Shown here one piece after another: positions 1 through 12,050 of a stretch of 64,000 nt of DNA. The notes below the pieces were generated by a model. It was given only the letters and a program-made list of their open reading frames with translations, did no database searches and had not been told where the DNA came from. The position numbers were made by a program, and so were the translations under genes. Position 1 is the stretch's first letter. Every line of letters starts with the position of its first letter. Origin of the DNA: Monoplex corrugatus (lineage: Eukaryota; Mollusca; Gastropoda; Littorinimorpha; Ranellidae); contig JAPXFY010000031.1 of assembly GCA_030674185.1 (NCBI GenBank), positions 42,413,949-42,477,948 of the forward strand. Direction: 5' to 3'.

Positions 1-131
<131 letters not shown>

Positions 132-560
132 AGTACTCTAGCTATAGACACATGTGCACATGTTTTAACTTGATTTGATACAGTGGTGTATTACTTGTCT
201 AAACTGATTCATTTTTGCCTTGCTATTTGATTCTTTGTTTTTATTTTCTTTATCCCTATTCTAATGTTACAGAGGTCAGTTCTGTTAAGAATTGTTGACT
301 GTAGCTTTGACAACATACAAGCAGATATTTGACTAAGTGTGCTTTCTTTGGAAAAGCTACCCAAATTTCACCTCGTCGATCCATTCATACAAAAAACAAG
401 CGTATAGAGAAACATGCAATACAAGAAATTACATTACAAAATACGTTTATTATTATTATATGTTTCGCTTGACTAGCCTGCGTTCTGCTTCACTGTAGCT
501 CCGATCAACTGACAGTTTTCCTTTACTGTGCACACACACTCAGCGTGTGGCCAAGCCCAC
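132..560. other. Unassigned AT-rich sequence
   Basis: No open frame, splice-bounded exon or known element was seen. Its right edge runs into the endonuclease part of the decayed L2-like LINE. Confidence 0.6.
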
Positions 561-2815
561 ACACAGTAAAGGCCATAGTATTGATTGGTTGATCGTCCAT
601 AACACCGATGAACTCATTACATCTGTCTCAGTTCTACACCAACCTCCTTTAGACCATTCTGCTGTTATTTTCGTATTATCTGATTAAACCTGCACGCCAA
701 AAGCAAACTTTTACCCGTCACAACCTGAAATCTATCAATATTAAATCCATCTCGTCTGAAGTTGTAAAATAGTCGCTCCTGTCTTTCAAATTCCTCTGAT
801 CCTGCTAGTCACTACAATTCAGTCTTACCTTCAACTTCAGAAAATCATGCACGCCCTATCGTCTGTGCTCTACTTGACCGCCCATTTGCATCCTGGTATA
901 GATATGAAATAAGAATAGCCAAACAAACTCGTAGACATACTGAACTTCAGTGGCGATCCTTTAAACTTGAACAGTCAAGTTCATTCACATATTTTTCGAC
1001 ACAAAAATTATCTCGAAAGCTAAAACTGATTGTTATTCTACCCAGATCCTTGAATCTACAGGTACAAAACGTCTGTTCTCTGCCATGTCTGATATTTTGA
1101 GTACCACTAGGTCATCTCCACTTCCTTCTAACATCAGTCCTCCAGATCTTCCAGAGGCTTTTTATTCTCTTTTTCTCCTCCAAAATAGTGATCTCTGAGC
1201 AACGCTGGAGAAAACCTCTTTTCTTCCATCTCGTCTTGTTTCTCCATTCACAAGCTTCCAACTCACTGAAGTGCAACCAGTTTCTGAAACTGATTACCAG
1301 CATCCTAAAACACATGCCATCCAAGTCTTATGAACTTGACCCCATACCTGATCTTTTTACAAACACGTTCTGAGCTTATTCCACGCATAACTCATGTCAT
1401 CAACACCTCTCCTGGCTCTGGAACTGTCCCATCTTCTTTCAAAACAGCCATTGTTCGACCTCTGGTGAAAGAGAACGACTTCGATCCAGAATTCTAAAAT
1501 ATTATCATCCTGTTTCCAACTTGCCTTTCCTTTGAAAGCTCATTGAGAGAGTGGTTTTAAAATAGCTGAATAATCATCACACATCATAAATCTTTACCAT
1601 CTTTTTCAGTCAGCTTTACCATTCTGACCACAGCACCAAAACTGCTCTCATACACATTATGAATGCTTTGTTACTTTCAGTGGACTGTGGCTAAATTTCA
1701 TTATTTACTCTCTTAGATCTTTCTGCTGCTTTTGACACCACTGAACACCGCATCCTCCTGTCTTGGCTGGCGTACACATTTGGAATCCAAAGTAGTTCCC
1801 TTTCGTGATTTATATGATACTTGTCAAACCACGTTCAGTCAGTGATGGTAAATGGGTCTACATCCCAGATAGTTAAACGTCTAATGGGGTCCCCCAATGC
1901 TCTGAACTTAGGCCAGTTCTCTTCACACTCTACACCTCCCCACTGTACCAATGTCATCAGCCAGCACACATCAAATATCATTTCTATGCTGACTTGCAGC
2001 TCTACAACAGAGCATCTCCTGAATCTTTTAATTCTTCTTTCCAAAGTCTCTGACTGCTGTGTCAAGATCCCGAATTGAATGGCACAGAATAAGATACAGT
2101 TGAATGAAGATAAGACTGAAGCAATGATCATTAACACAAAGCATAAGCTTTCCACCATAAAAGTTTGTTCTATAAAACTAGATGACAACACTATTGTGCT
2201 TTCTAAATAAGTCAAGAACTTAAGCGTTGTTCTTGATCCTCAACTCCGTGCAGAAATTCATCACCCAAACCTGTCAATTTTGTTACTGTCAACTGCGATG
2301 TTTCAGTTCTATTTGCTGTTATCTTTCACCTTCATCAACATCTAAACTTGTGATGTCTCTGATCTTGTCTCACGTCGATTATTGTAACTCTCAGTTGTCT
2401 GGCTTGCCTCTTTCTTCTGGTGTGTGCCCCCAGCATATTCAGAGTTCTGCAGCCTGCCTTGTGCTTTGTAAAAACAAATGGCATGATCGTACCACTTCCT
2501 TGCTGTACTTTCTCCACTGGCTGCCTAGTTCTCAAAGAATTTCATACAAAATCAATACGTAATACTACAAGTGTCTCAATGGCACTGCACCTATTTATCT
2601 TCATGATCGTGTCCAAATATACACCCCTGCCTGACCTCTCTGTTATGTTTCTGATACAAGTTGTCTACAAATTCCTAGATACAAGTGTACCACAGTCAGT
2701 CGCTGCTCTTTTCCTGTGTCTGGTCCGTACAGGTGGAACAACCTTTTCCGTCTATTCGTCAGTCACAAACTCAGTCTTCCTTCAAGTCTAGCCTGAAGAT
2801 ATATCTTTTTGACCA
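560..2815 (+). mobile_element. Decayed L2/CR1-like LINE (endonuclease end through RT C-terminus)
   Basis: Scattered frames on the + strand read as the same LINE family found better preserved at 15912-18906. Near 565 the end of the endonuclease is readable (IDWLIV, then DHSAVIF near 650). Near 1705-1790 reverse transcriptase motif A is readable (LLDLSAAFDT with TEHRILLSWL). Near 2355-2560 the C-terminal region is readable (SHVDYCNSQLSGLPL, then LHWLPSSQRISYKI). Many stops and frameshifts separate these blocks, so no protein can be made. The element ends before the TTC/ATT simple repeats at 2990. It is older than the other L2-like copies here, judged by its density of stops. Confidence 0.8.
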
Positions 2816-2989
2816 GCTGTGATTTCCCCTCTGTTTGCTCCTTTGTCCCACTGCTCTACTGTTCTCCCCTCCTGGCTTGTGTGTGCTTTGTGTCCTGGGG
2901 TTTTGGTCGTTGTTGGGTGATTGCTTTGGTAAATGGTGAAAGCGTGCACTTTTTTATTCTTGTGTCAAGATACTGCGCCTTGTAAATGT

Positions 2990-3044
2990 CATTCTTCTTC
3001 TTCTTCTTCTTCTTCTTTTATTATTATCATTATTATCACTATCA

Positions 3045-3075
<31 letters not shown>

Positions 3076-3090
3076 TATTATTGTTTACTA
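2990..3090. repeat. (TTC)n and (ATT)n simple repeat
   Basis: Short TTC run followed by ATT/ATC triplets, lying between the 3' end of the L2-like LINE on the left and the RTE 3' tail on the right. Translations of it give only poly-Ser, Phe, Ile or Tyr. Confidence 0.9.
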
Positions 3091-3099
3091 TCATCATGT

Positions 3100-3535
3100 C
3101 AATATCATCATCAGGTGCCTTGCCGCATGGAGTTGGCGATCATGGACTTCCATCTGTCTCTATCTCTTGTTGCCTCAAGCATCTCTTCCACCTTCCTTGT
3201 CTTCAGCCTTTGGTTTTCTATCTACCTCAGGGATTTCTTCACAATCTTCATTTATCGAATTTCTCAACTTAGTCCATTGTTCCTCACTCACTGTCACCAA
3301 CGTTTCCAGAGCACTGAATTTGTTTTGAACATGTACATTAAATTTTTGACGTATCATTTCATCTGTCTTTAAGAGTCCAAGATTTCGTCTGATGTTGCTT
3401 TTGGTCTGTTTCCTTTTCCTTAGTTTCAGCCTAAATCTTCCCACTACAGGATTGTGGTCACTGTTGCAGTCTGTGCCTGAAAGTGTATTTGCTGACAGTA
3501 AAGAATTTCTAAATGTTTTATTAATCATCATGTAA
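3100..3535 (-). mobile_element. BovB-like RTE LINE fragment, endonuclease end joined to 3' end
   Basis: Read on the minus strand, the 5' part matches the end of an RTE-type apurinic endonuclease domain (GTDCNSDHNPVVGRF, then a basic linker and EEQWTKLRNSI). At about 3200 it passes straight into the element's 3' terminus (EDKEGGRDA, then the shared tail ending in a CAT repeat near 3108). The reverse transcriptase that normally lies between is absent. The same 3' terminus occurs at 14100-14220, 50800, 54010 and 62280. Confidence 0.75.
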
Positions 3536-3554
3536 GGTATCATAATTGTCATTA

Positions 3555-3723
3555 CTGTGATCATGACGATGATTATTATTATCACTATTATCTTTACTAT
3601 TACTGGTACTACTACTCCTACCACCACCACCACTACCACTACCAGTACTACTACTGCTGTTGCTGCTGCTGCTTTTTTTGTTGTTTACATGATGATGATG
3701 ATGATGATCATGATGATGATATG

Positions 3724-3771
<48 letters not shown>

Positions 3772-3865
3772 ACTGCTGATGATGATAATGCCAGTGATGA
3801 TTATCACAATCGCTACTACTGTTTTAATTCTTATTCTTTTTTTTTATCATCATTATTCTCATTCC
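3555..3865. repeat. Mixed trinucleotide repeats (ATT, ACC/ACT, CTG, GAT)
   Basis: Successive short trinucleotide arrays change unit every 20-80 bases. They lie between two fragments of the same RTE family, so they may have grown from its tail. Confidence 0.9.
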
Positions 3866-3886
3866 TCTGGTTATTTGGTTATTTCT

Positions 3887-3985
3887 ATGAATGATCTTCT
3901 TGTGTCTGCCTCCATCAAGACTGTCTCGTTTGTTTTCTTTGCTGTCCGTGGAACTCTCAACATTCCTCTTGGAAACAACAACTTA
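3887..3985 (-). mobile_element. Short BovB-like RTE fragment (RT C-terminal region)
   Basis: The reverse complement is nearly identical to 13877-13975 of the longer RTE copy, covering the stretch around the Arg-Val-Pro-Trp-Thr segment after the polymerase domain. It is about 100 bases long and broken at both ends. Confidence 0.8.
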
Positions 3986-4190
3986 GGTGATAAATTCAGC
4001 TGTTTCAGGTTTCAGAGGAAACTATACTTACAGACACAACTCATGCGTTAAGCTGCATAGTTTTCAAACAGTGGACCATATTTACACACACAGCTAGGGT
4101 GATACGTTTAGCTGTTACTACTTTCACAGTAAACTATGTTTACAGAAATAACTTGGATGATACGTTTTCTGTGTGGAAACAACTACCAGC
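3986..4190. other. Unassigned sequence before the 37-bp array
   Basis: A loose repeat is visible (tttcag...aaactat...ttacagaca spaced about 70 bases), suggesting a decayed tandem repeat. No coding signal. Confidence 0.4.
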
Positions 4191-6288
4191 TTATATATGC
4201 ACTTGAATCATACCAACCTTGTTTAAATACCTCTATCAACTTATATGAGACCAACTTTATTTTAACACTTCTATGAACTTAACGATTTCAACCTTACTTT
4301 AACACCCCTATTAACTTGAATGATACCAACCTTACTTTAACACCTGAGTGAACTTAATGATATCAACCTTACTTTAACACCTCTATGAACTTAATGATGT
4401 CAACCTTCCTTTAACACCTGAGTGAACTTAATGATATCAACCTTGCTTTAACACCTCTATGAACTTAATGATATCAACCTTACTTTAACACCTCTATGAA
4501 CTTAATGATGTCAACCTTACTTTAACACCTCTATGAACTTAATGATGTCAACCTTACTTTAACACCTCTATGAACTTAATGATATCAACCTTGCTTTAAC
4601 ACCTGAGTGAACTTAATGATATCAACCTTACTTTAACACCTGAGTGAACTTAATGATGTCAACTTTACTTTAACACCTCTATGAATTTAATTATATCAAC
4701 CTTACTTTAACACCTCTATGAACTTAATTATATCAACCTTACTTTAACACCTCTATGAACTTAATTATGTCAACCTTACTTTAACACCTCTATGAATTTA
4801 ATTATATCAACCTTACTTTAACACCTCTATGAACTTAATGATGTCAACCTTACTTTAACACCTCTATGAACTTAATGATGTCAACTTTACTTTAACACCT
4901 CTATGAATTTAATTATATCAACCTTACTTTAACACCTCTATGAATTTAATTATATCAACCTTACTTTAACACCTCTATGAATTTAATTATATCAACTTTA
5001 CTTTAACACCTCTATGAACTTAATGATGTCAACGTTACTTTAACACCTCTATGAACTTAATGATGTCAACCTTACTTTAACACCTCTATGAACTTAATGA
5101 TATCAACCTTACTTTAACACCTCTATGAACTTAATGATGTCATCCTTACTTTAACACCTCTATGAACGTAATGATGTCAACCTTACTTTAACACCTCTAT
5201 GAACTTAATGATGTCAACTTTACTTTAACACCTCTATGAACTTAATGATGTCAACCTTACTTTAACACCTCTATGAACTTAATGATGTCAACTTTACTTT
5301 AACACCTCTATGAACTTAATGATGTCAACCTTACTTTAACACCTCTATGAACTTAATGATGTCAACTTTACTTTAACACCTCTATGAACTTAATGATGTC
5401 AACTTTACTTTAACACCTCTATGAACTTAATTATATCAACCTTACTTTAACACCTCTATGAACTTAATGATGTCAACCTTACTTTAACACCTCTATGAAC
5501 TTAATGATCAACTTACTTTAACACCTCTATGAACTTAATTATATCAACCTTACTTTAACACCTCTATGAACTTAATGATGTCAACTTTACTTTAACACCT
5601 CTATGAACTTAATGATGTCAACCTTACTTTAACACCTCTATGAACTTAATGATGTCAACTTTACTTTAACACCTCTATGAACTTAATTATATCAACCTTA
5701 CTTTAACACCTCTATGAACTTAATGATGTCAACTTTACTTTAACACCTCTATGAACTTAATTATATCAACTTTACTTTAACACCTCTATGAACTTAATGA
5801 TTCAACCTTACTTTAACACCTCTATGAACTTAATGATGTCAACTTTACTTTAACACCTCTATGAACTTAATGATGTCAACTTTACTTTAACACCTCTATG
5901 AACTTAATGATGTCAACTTTACTTTAACACCTCTATGAACTTATTATATCAACCTTACTTTAACACCTCTATGAACTTAATGATGTCAACTTTACTTTAA
6001 CACCTATGAACTTATTTATCAACTTACTTTAACACCTGAGTGAACTTAATGATATCAACCTTACTTTAACACCTCTATGAATTTAATGATGTCAACCTTA
6101 CTTTAACACCTCTATGAATTTAATTATGTCAACCTTACTTTAACACCTCTATGAATTTAATTATATCAACCTTACTTTAACACCTCTATGAATTTAATTA
6201 TATCAACCTTACTTTAACACCTCTATGAATTTAATTATATCAACCTTACTTTAACACATCTATGAACTTAATGATGTCAACCTTACTT
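4190..6288. repeat. 37-bp satellite array, about 56 units
   Basis: The unit contains AACACCTCTATGAACTTAAT followed by GATGTCAACCTTACTTT, 37 bases in all. Units differ at a few fixed places: GATGTC, GATATC or TATATC; CCTT or TTTT; CTCTATGAA or GAGTGAA. The left edge is decayed and the centre is uniform. A few units near 5505 and 6005 have small deletions. There is no sustained coding frame because 37 is not a multiple of three. Confidence 0.97.
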
Positions 6289-6290
6289 GT

Positions 6291-6337
<47 letters not shown>

Positions 6338-6372
6338 GTGGTGGGTGTGTGTGCGTTTGTGTGCGCGTGGAA
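6286..6372. repeat. (GT)n microsatellite
   Basis: GT run directly abutting the last 37-bp unit. Confidence 0.95.
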
Positions 6373-6605
6373 GTGCTTACGTGTGTGTGTTCTTTTCAAT
6401 GTAATTGTTGTTTAGAGTTTACATGTACAAGACACATGCCACCACAATTGTCCAAACTAGGAATTATTGACGTTTGGTCCTAAAAGTGTATAATTAAGAC
6501 TGCCAATAATAAAGGAAAATGCAACATCAAATATGCAGTGGATTATAGGTGAAAACTGCTATCATTAGCCAGAATGTGTTCGATTTTCTTAGCAAGACCT
6601 GCTGT

Positions 6606-6875
6606 TGACGTCACAGTTCTACATACCCACTTGCAAGGGCGGCGCCTCAAAGATCTGCAAGAATGCTGCAAAATGCTTTCCACCAATGAAATGGTTCTGC
6701 ATTGAGCGAATGACCAAACATAAACATCTTTGTGAGTATAGGCTGGTCTCAGGATCTGTCACATATGTTTACTTTTGACGTGCCAAGAAAATTCACCAAT
6801 CAGAATCTTTCATTTGGTGACGTGTTGTGTGACGAAATCAGTATAAAAGGTGTTGCATGGGTTCTGTGTGGTCAT
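6606..6875 (+). promoter_or_regulatory. Candidate RNA polymerase II promoter (CRE, CCAAT, TATA)
   Basis: A palindromic cAMP-response element TGACGTCA is at 6606-6613. CCAAT boxes are at 6683-6687 and 6796-6800, the second in an NF-Y-like context (ACCAATCAGA). A second CRE-like TGACGTG is at 6818-6824. A TATA box (TATAAAAG) is at 6842-6849, which would place initiation near 6870-6875. Order and spacing are those of a classical animal promoter reading to the right. I could not link it to a coding exon. It could instead drive a retroelement or be chance, though four or five elements in proper order are unlikely by chance. Confidence 0.45.
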
Positions 6876-6997
6876 GCACAGGTGTCTGTGGGACTCTTTG
6901 TGTGGGCTGAAGGTAGAAAACATTCTCTTCTGCTTTTCCAAGTTTTCACAACACTCTGCGTTTTGCCTTCTTCAGACAATTAAGTATGATTTTTGTG
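6876..6997 (+). other. Putative 5' leader downstream of the TATA box
   Basis: If the promoter at 6606-6875 is real, this is the start of its transcript. Short ATG frames occur but look non-coding. A GAAG-GTAGAA near 6912 is a possible weak donor. Confidence 0.25.
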
Positions 6998-7016
6998 TTT
7001 TGTGTGCGTGCGTGTG

Positions 7017-7099
<83 letters not shown>

Positions 7100-7112
7100 T
7101 GTGTGTGTGGGG
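6998..7112. repeat. (GT)n microsatellite
   Basis: About 45 GT units. Confidence 0.97.
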
Positions 7113-7327
7113 AGCTTTGTAAACAAGTGTAAGTGATTAAGAGAAAAATGATACACTTTGTTTAAAAATCGGAATAAAGTTTCATACTGACATATGTACT
7201 TATTTGTTTATTCGTTTTTGTTTTCATGTTTTGTTTCCAAAGAACCAGAAAATCAGTCATAGCTCATTAAAAATCAAGATATACAGTAATGAAAATCTAA
7301 AAAGCAAATGCATATGATATTTCACGA

Positions 7328-7462
7328 CATAACACACAAACACACACAATCACACACATGCACACACGCGCGCGCGCGCGCGCGTACGCACACACACACA
7401 AACGCATGCACGCGCACGCACGCACACACACACACACACACACACATACACACACACACATA
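7328..7462. repeat. (CA)n with a (CG)n core
   Basis: CA repeats enclose a 16-18 base alternating CG tract at about 7367-7384. Alternating purine-pyrimidine of this kind is the standard Z-DNA-forming type. Confidence 0.95.
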
Positions 7463-7618
7463 TTTTGCCATTTTCTTTGAAATTATAGTGAGCACTTGTG
7501 CACGAACTAGAGAAGTTACTCTCAGAAAAAGGAAAACAAACAAACAAGTAACTGAAGATCGAATGTTCAAGTTTCATCCAGATTGTAGCTCAACGTGCAC
7601 CCATAGCCAAGGGATGAG

Positions 7619-8795
7619 ATGTCAGTAACGTGTACAAAGTTTAAAACAGATAAGCTGTTAAGACTGTGTACAAAGTTTAAAAGGGATTAGCTGTCAAAAA
7701 TGTGTACAAAGTTTAAAACAGATAAGCTGTAAAAACTGTGCACAAAGTTTAAAAGGGATAAGCTGCCAATAATGTGTACAAAGTTTAAAACAGATAAGCT
7801 GTAAAAACTGTGTACAAAGTTTAAAAGGGATAAGCTGCCAATAATGTGTACAAAGTTTAAAACAGATAAGCTGTAAAAACTGTGTACAAAGTTTAAAAGG
7901 GATAATAAGCTGCCAATAATGTGTACAAAGTTTAAAACAGATAAGCTGTAAAAACTGTGTACAAAGTTTAAAAGGGATAAGATGCCAGTAATGTGTACAA
8001 AGTTTAAAAGGGATAAACTGTCAAAAATGTGTACAAAGTTCAAAAGGAATAAGCTGTCAAAAATGTGTACAAAGTTTAAAAGTGATAAGCTGCCATTAAT
8101 GTTTACAAAATTTAAAAGGGATAAGTAATGTGTACAAAGTTTAAAAGGGATAAACTGTCAAAAATGTGTACAAAGTTTAAAAGGGATAAGCTGTCAAAAT
8201 GCGTACAAAGTTTAAAAGGGAAAAGCTGCCAGTAATGTTTACAAAGTTTAAAAGGGATAAGCTGCCAGTAATGTTTACAAAGTTTAAAAGGGATAAGCTG
8301 CCAGTAATGTTTACAAAGTTTAAAAGGGATAAGCTGTCAGTAATGTGTACAAAGTTTAAAAGGGATAAGCTGTCAATAATGTTTACAAAGTTTAAAAGGG
8401 ATAAGCTGTCAATAATGTGTACAAAGTTTAAAAGGGATAAGCTGCCAGTAATGTTTACAAAGTTTAAAAGGGATAAGCTGTCAATAATGTGTACAAAGTT
8501 TAAAAGGGATAAGCTGCCAGTAATGTGTACAAAGTTTAAAAGGGATAAGCTGTCAGTAATGTGTACAAAGTTTAAAAGGGATAAGCTGTCAGTAATGTTT
8601 ACAAAGTTTAAAAGGGATAAGCTGTCAGTAATGTGTACAAAGTTTAAAAAGGGCTAAGCTGTCAGTAATGTGTACAACGTTTAAAAGGGATAAGCTGTCA
8701 GTAATGTGTACAAAGTTTAAAAAGGGCTAATCTGTCAATAATGTGTACAAAGTTTAAAAGGGATAAGCTGTCAGTATTTTGTACAAAGTTTCAGT
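7619..8795. repeat. 36-bp satellite array with a 72-bp higher-order left part
   Basis: The unit begins GTGTACAAAGTTTAAAAGGG and continues ATAAGCTGTCAGTAAT, 36 bases, about 32 copies. From about 7630 to 7990 two unit types alternate (one with AACAGATAAGCTGTAAAAACT, one with GGGATAAGCTGCCAATAAT), giving a 72-bp dimer. From about 8200 onward units are near-identical monomers. Because 36 is divisible by three, long frames with a 12-residue repeat stay open on both strands; they are by-products. Confidence 0.97.
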
Positions 8796-8805
8796 TTCAG
8801 TTTCT

Positions 8806-8883
<78 letters not shown>

Positions 8884-8920
8884 CGTGCTTGCGTGCGTGG
8901 GTGTGTGTGTGTGTGTGTTG
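8806..8920. repeat. (GT)n microsatellite
   Basis: GT run with a few GC interruptions, between the 36-bp array and the LINE that starts near 8935. Confidence 0.97.
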
Positions 8921-8934
8921 CTTTGTTATCAAGG

Positions 8935-11045
8935 GTGCAGAACAGTACCTATGCTTTGTGAGCTTGATTGCCAATCCAGTTTCTTGACACCACTGACCTA
9001 TGAGCACAGGTTTGTGGAGCTGTGCTCTGAAACCGATGATGTGACAAGCATATACCAAAGCAAATGAAGAGACAGCTAAAAACCTCCTTCCAACTCAGAA
9101 ACATGTAAAAAGACAGGACACAGCATGGAATCCTCAAGTAGCTGTTGCTAGGCAGAGAATCAATGAAGCCTTCATAAATTACGAAGCCGATGCATCAGAG
9201 GAAAAGCACAGAATCCTGCGGGAAAAGAAGCGTAATCTTGTAACTAGCTAAAATCAGATATTCGAAGAAGAACTAACGAATATGATAATGCAAGTAGAAG
9301 AATCTGACAGAATGGCACAAGATGCAAGAAGCTGGGGGTTAATTAATGAGATCAGTGGACGAAAGAAAACTAAGAAGGGAATCATCAAGGGCAAAAGTAA
9401 GGAAGATCGTATCCTAAACTGGCACAATCACTTCAGCAATCTACTCGGCAAAGAACCACACCTACCAGAGAATAGCCGAGATGAAGAAATGACCACCATT
9501 TTTAATACTCTAGACATCAACACTGGTCCATTCTCAATGACTGAATATCTCACAGTCAAAAAATCATTGAAGACAGGAAAATCAGCTGGTGAGGATGGAA
9601 TTGTTTCAGAAATTCTACAATTCTGCAACCTGGACGATATAGTAGCGGACTTCGCAAATGGACTGCTCACCAACAGAGAGAAACCACAGCATTGGTCAGA
9701 TATCAACATCATACTACTGCCAAAGGATGGAGACCTCAGTGAGACAACCAACTATAGAGGAATCGGATTGTCAGCAGTGGTGGCAAAGGTAGTCAGTAGG
9801 ATGCTATTAAACAGAATACAACCACATCTTGACCCACTGCTGCGGGACAACCGAAATGGCTTCCGCCCACTCAGATCAACAACTGCTCATATTCTGGCAC
9901 TGTGTAGAATCATCGAAGGTGTAAAGCACAACAATCTCAAGACAACCATTGTGTTTGTAGACTTCAGCAAAGCGTTTGACAGTGTACATCGCGGGAAAAT
10001 GATAAAGATTCTAGAAGCATACGGCATTCCTGACCAGATAGTGAGAGCCATTAGCAAGTTACACGAGGATACTCGAGCTAAAGTTCTCTCCCTTGATGGC
10101 AAAACAGAATATTTTAAAATCTCAGCAGGGATACTTCAAGGAGACAGACTTGCACCTTATCTGTTTGCTGTAGTCATGGACTATCTGATGAGAAAAGCTA
10201 TAGCTGGAAAAGAAGAAGAACTTGGTTTTACTTTGCAGCCCAGAAGAAGTCGACGATATCCTGCTGACAGCTTGACAGATCTCGACTTTGTTGACGACAT
10301 AGCACTGCTGTCCAATGAATTATCACAAGCAAAGAAGCTACTGGAACAGGTTGAAGTTGAAGCAGCTAAAGTTGGACTGCACTGCAATGCTAAGAAAACG
10401 AAAGTGATGATGTACAACGAAAGTAGTGAAAACGATATGAAATCTATCAATCGGGGAGACATTGAGCAAGTCACCAATTTCAAGTATCTAGGTGGATGGA
10501 TGGAGAACAGTCAGAAAGATATCTCTGTTCGAAAAGCCTTTGCTTGGTCTGCATGTCACAAGCTGAAGATGATATGGACCTCTAACTTGAAAAAAGAACT
10601 AAAGATTTGTCTCTTTATATCCACTGCCGAGTCTGTGTTGCTCTACAACTCGGAAACATAAACCTTAACAAAGTAGATGGAGAAGAGTCTTGATGGGACG
10701 TATACTCGCATGTTGAGGATGGCATTAAATGTCTCTTGGAAGCAGCACATGACTAACGAAGAGCTATATGAATACCTCCCTAAAGTTATTGACAAGATAA
10801 GAACACGTAGGCTTCGCCTAGCCGGTCACTGTATGCAACATCCAGAGGAAGTTGCTTCACAACTTGTACTGTGGCAGCAAACTGGAGGGAGAGCGAACAG
10901 GGGAAGGAAGACAACAGACTTCATTGATCTTCTCAAAAGGAACACTGGCCTCGAAAACATCGATGAGATCAAGGCAGCTATGTTGGACAGGAGCAAGTGG
11001 AAGGAGTACGTCACAGAGGCTCGATCGGGAGATTGGCCTAACTAA
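8935..11045 (+). mobile_element. LINE fragment, linker through RT to C-terminus
   Basis: One reading frame carries LINE protein from about 9063 to 11045, interrupted by only three stop codons. It lacks the 5' endonuclease and starts close to the (GT)n repeat, as expected for a 5'-truncated insertion. Sequence from 8935 to 9062 may belong to it but is frameshifted. It is the least decayed LINE coding region in the window. The clade is uncertain; the body resembles RTE-type reverse transcriptases. Confidence 0.85.
9063..11045 (+). pseudogene. LINE reverse transcriptase ORF with three in-frame stops
   Basis: The frame runs about 660 codons. Stops are TAA at 9249-9251, TAA at 10659-10661 and TAG at 10674-10676; the longest open piece is 9282-10661 (459 residues). 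Order within that piece: linker, fingers region (NYRGIGLSAVVAKVVSR), motif A (FVDFSKAFDSV, near 9954), motif B (GILQGDRLAPYLF, near 10128), motif C with the FVDD catalytic pair (near 10286), then thumb (KYLGGWM). After the last two stops the C-terminal tail continues in the same frame (LDGTYTRMLRMALNVSW, then TRRLRLAGHCMQHPE). Catalytic aspartates are present, so the defects are point mutations. It would be a retrotransposon polymerase, now inactive. Confidence 0.88.
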
Positions 11046-11091
11046 CTAACTGGAGAAAGTAGCGATCTTTGGAATCCCATGGCGTGTTTTT

Positions 11092-11345
11092 GTGGTGCTG
11101 TACACCAGCTTCCAAATCGTAGGATTGGTACTCGTACTTGGAGTGTAGCAGCAGACCATCTTGGGTCTGCCATGCTGACGCCATTTCGCTGAAGTAGTTC
11201 CATGGGTAGACTTTATTGTACGCATCTTCTAGGTCAATAGCTACAGCAGCGGTCTCGTCTTTGTTCTGAAAACTTCTGTAGACTTAATGAGCAAGGGCAG
11301 CTGCGTTTTTCCTGTGTACATTTTCCTGTTCTAACTTCTCTTTGA
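11092..11345 (-). mobile_element. Short LINE reverse transcriptase fragment
   Basis: On the minus strand a conceptual translation contains AAVAIDLEDAYNKV, the motif A pattern of LINE reverse transcriptases that have DLEDAYN at this site. One stop lies upstream. Only about 80 residues are recognisable. It points the opposite way to the LINE ending at 11045. Confidence 0.5.
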
Positions 11346-11935
11346 TTAGGTGGGAATACCTTTGTGTTCTCAAGGTCTCTATCTGGTTTCTGTGTTGTTT
11401 TTCATTAGTATCCCAACCACGTTTTGGATATTCATGGTGCAATATCCATATAGTTTGCAATGATCTTTACCCAGTTTCTACAGGGCATTTAGGAAGTTGT
11501 TTGTTCATTCCTCGGGATTATGACTTTTTTCAAAACTGGCTTGATAGAGAGTATATGATTGAATTTAGTCCTGTTCAGACAGCGTTTAAATGTAAAAGTA
11601 TCGAATCTTGTCTTGACCGCAGACTGTGTCTTTTCTGCACCGTGTAAGTGCTTCAGACACGTGCTTCAAACAGATATGCTAGAGAACGTATGATTGAAAC
11701 ACTAGAAGATGAAGTTGGAATTATGAAGTTATTTCTGAAGCTCCAGAGTTGATGAAATGAAGTAGTGAAAAAGTGTGGCAGCACTTGAAATGCTTAATGG
11801 TTAGTGTTTATTTTAAAGGATATTAATGCAGTTATTCCTAATTCTGCTGTAAAAAAAACCCAGACAACACACCTGTAGAGCTTAGTGAGAGGGAACCCGA
11901 GGTTTGATTGTCCGTATTCATGTAGGTATGTAGGT
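11346..11935. other. Unassigned AT-rich sequence
   Basis: An open frame of 101 residues (11342-11647, +) ends at a GTAAGT, but no convincing acceptor or matching exon was found. Nothing else recognised. Confidence 0.4.
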
Positions 11936-11951
11936 ATGTGTGTGGATGTGG

Positions 11952-12050
<99 letters not shown>

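Noticed and set aside
8199..8657. 152-residue frame of 12-residue repeats (FKRDKL)
   Set aside because: Translation of the 36-bp satellite. Unit length divisible by three keeps frames open on both strands; no start context, splice sites or composition of a gene.
10659..10676. Possible stop-codon readthrough or recoding in the LINE
   Set aside because: Three stops of two kinds, two falling where relatives have tryptophan or glutamine codons; ordinary decay explains them.
11342..11647. 101-residue frame ending at GTAAGT
   Set aside because: No convincing acceptor, no phase partner and AT-rich composition.
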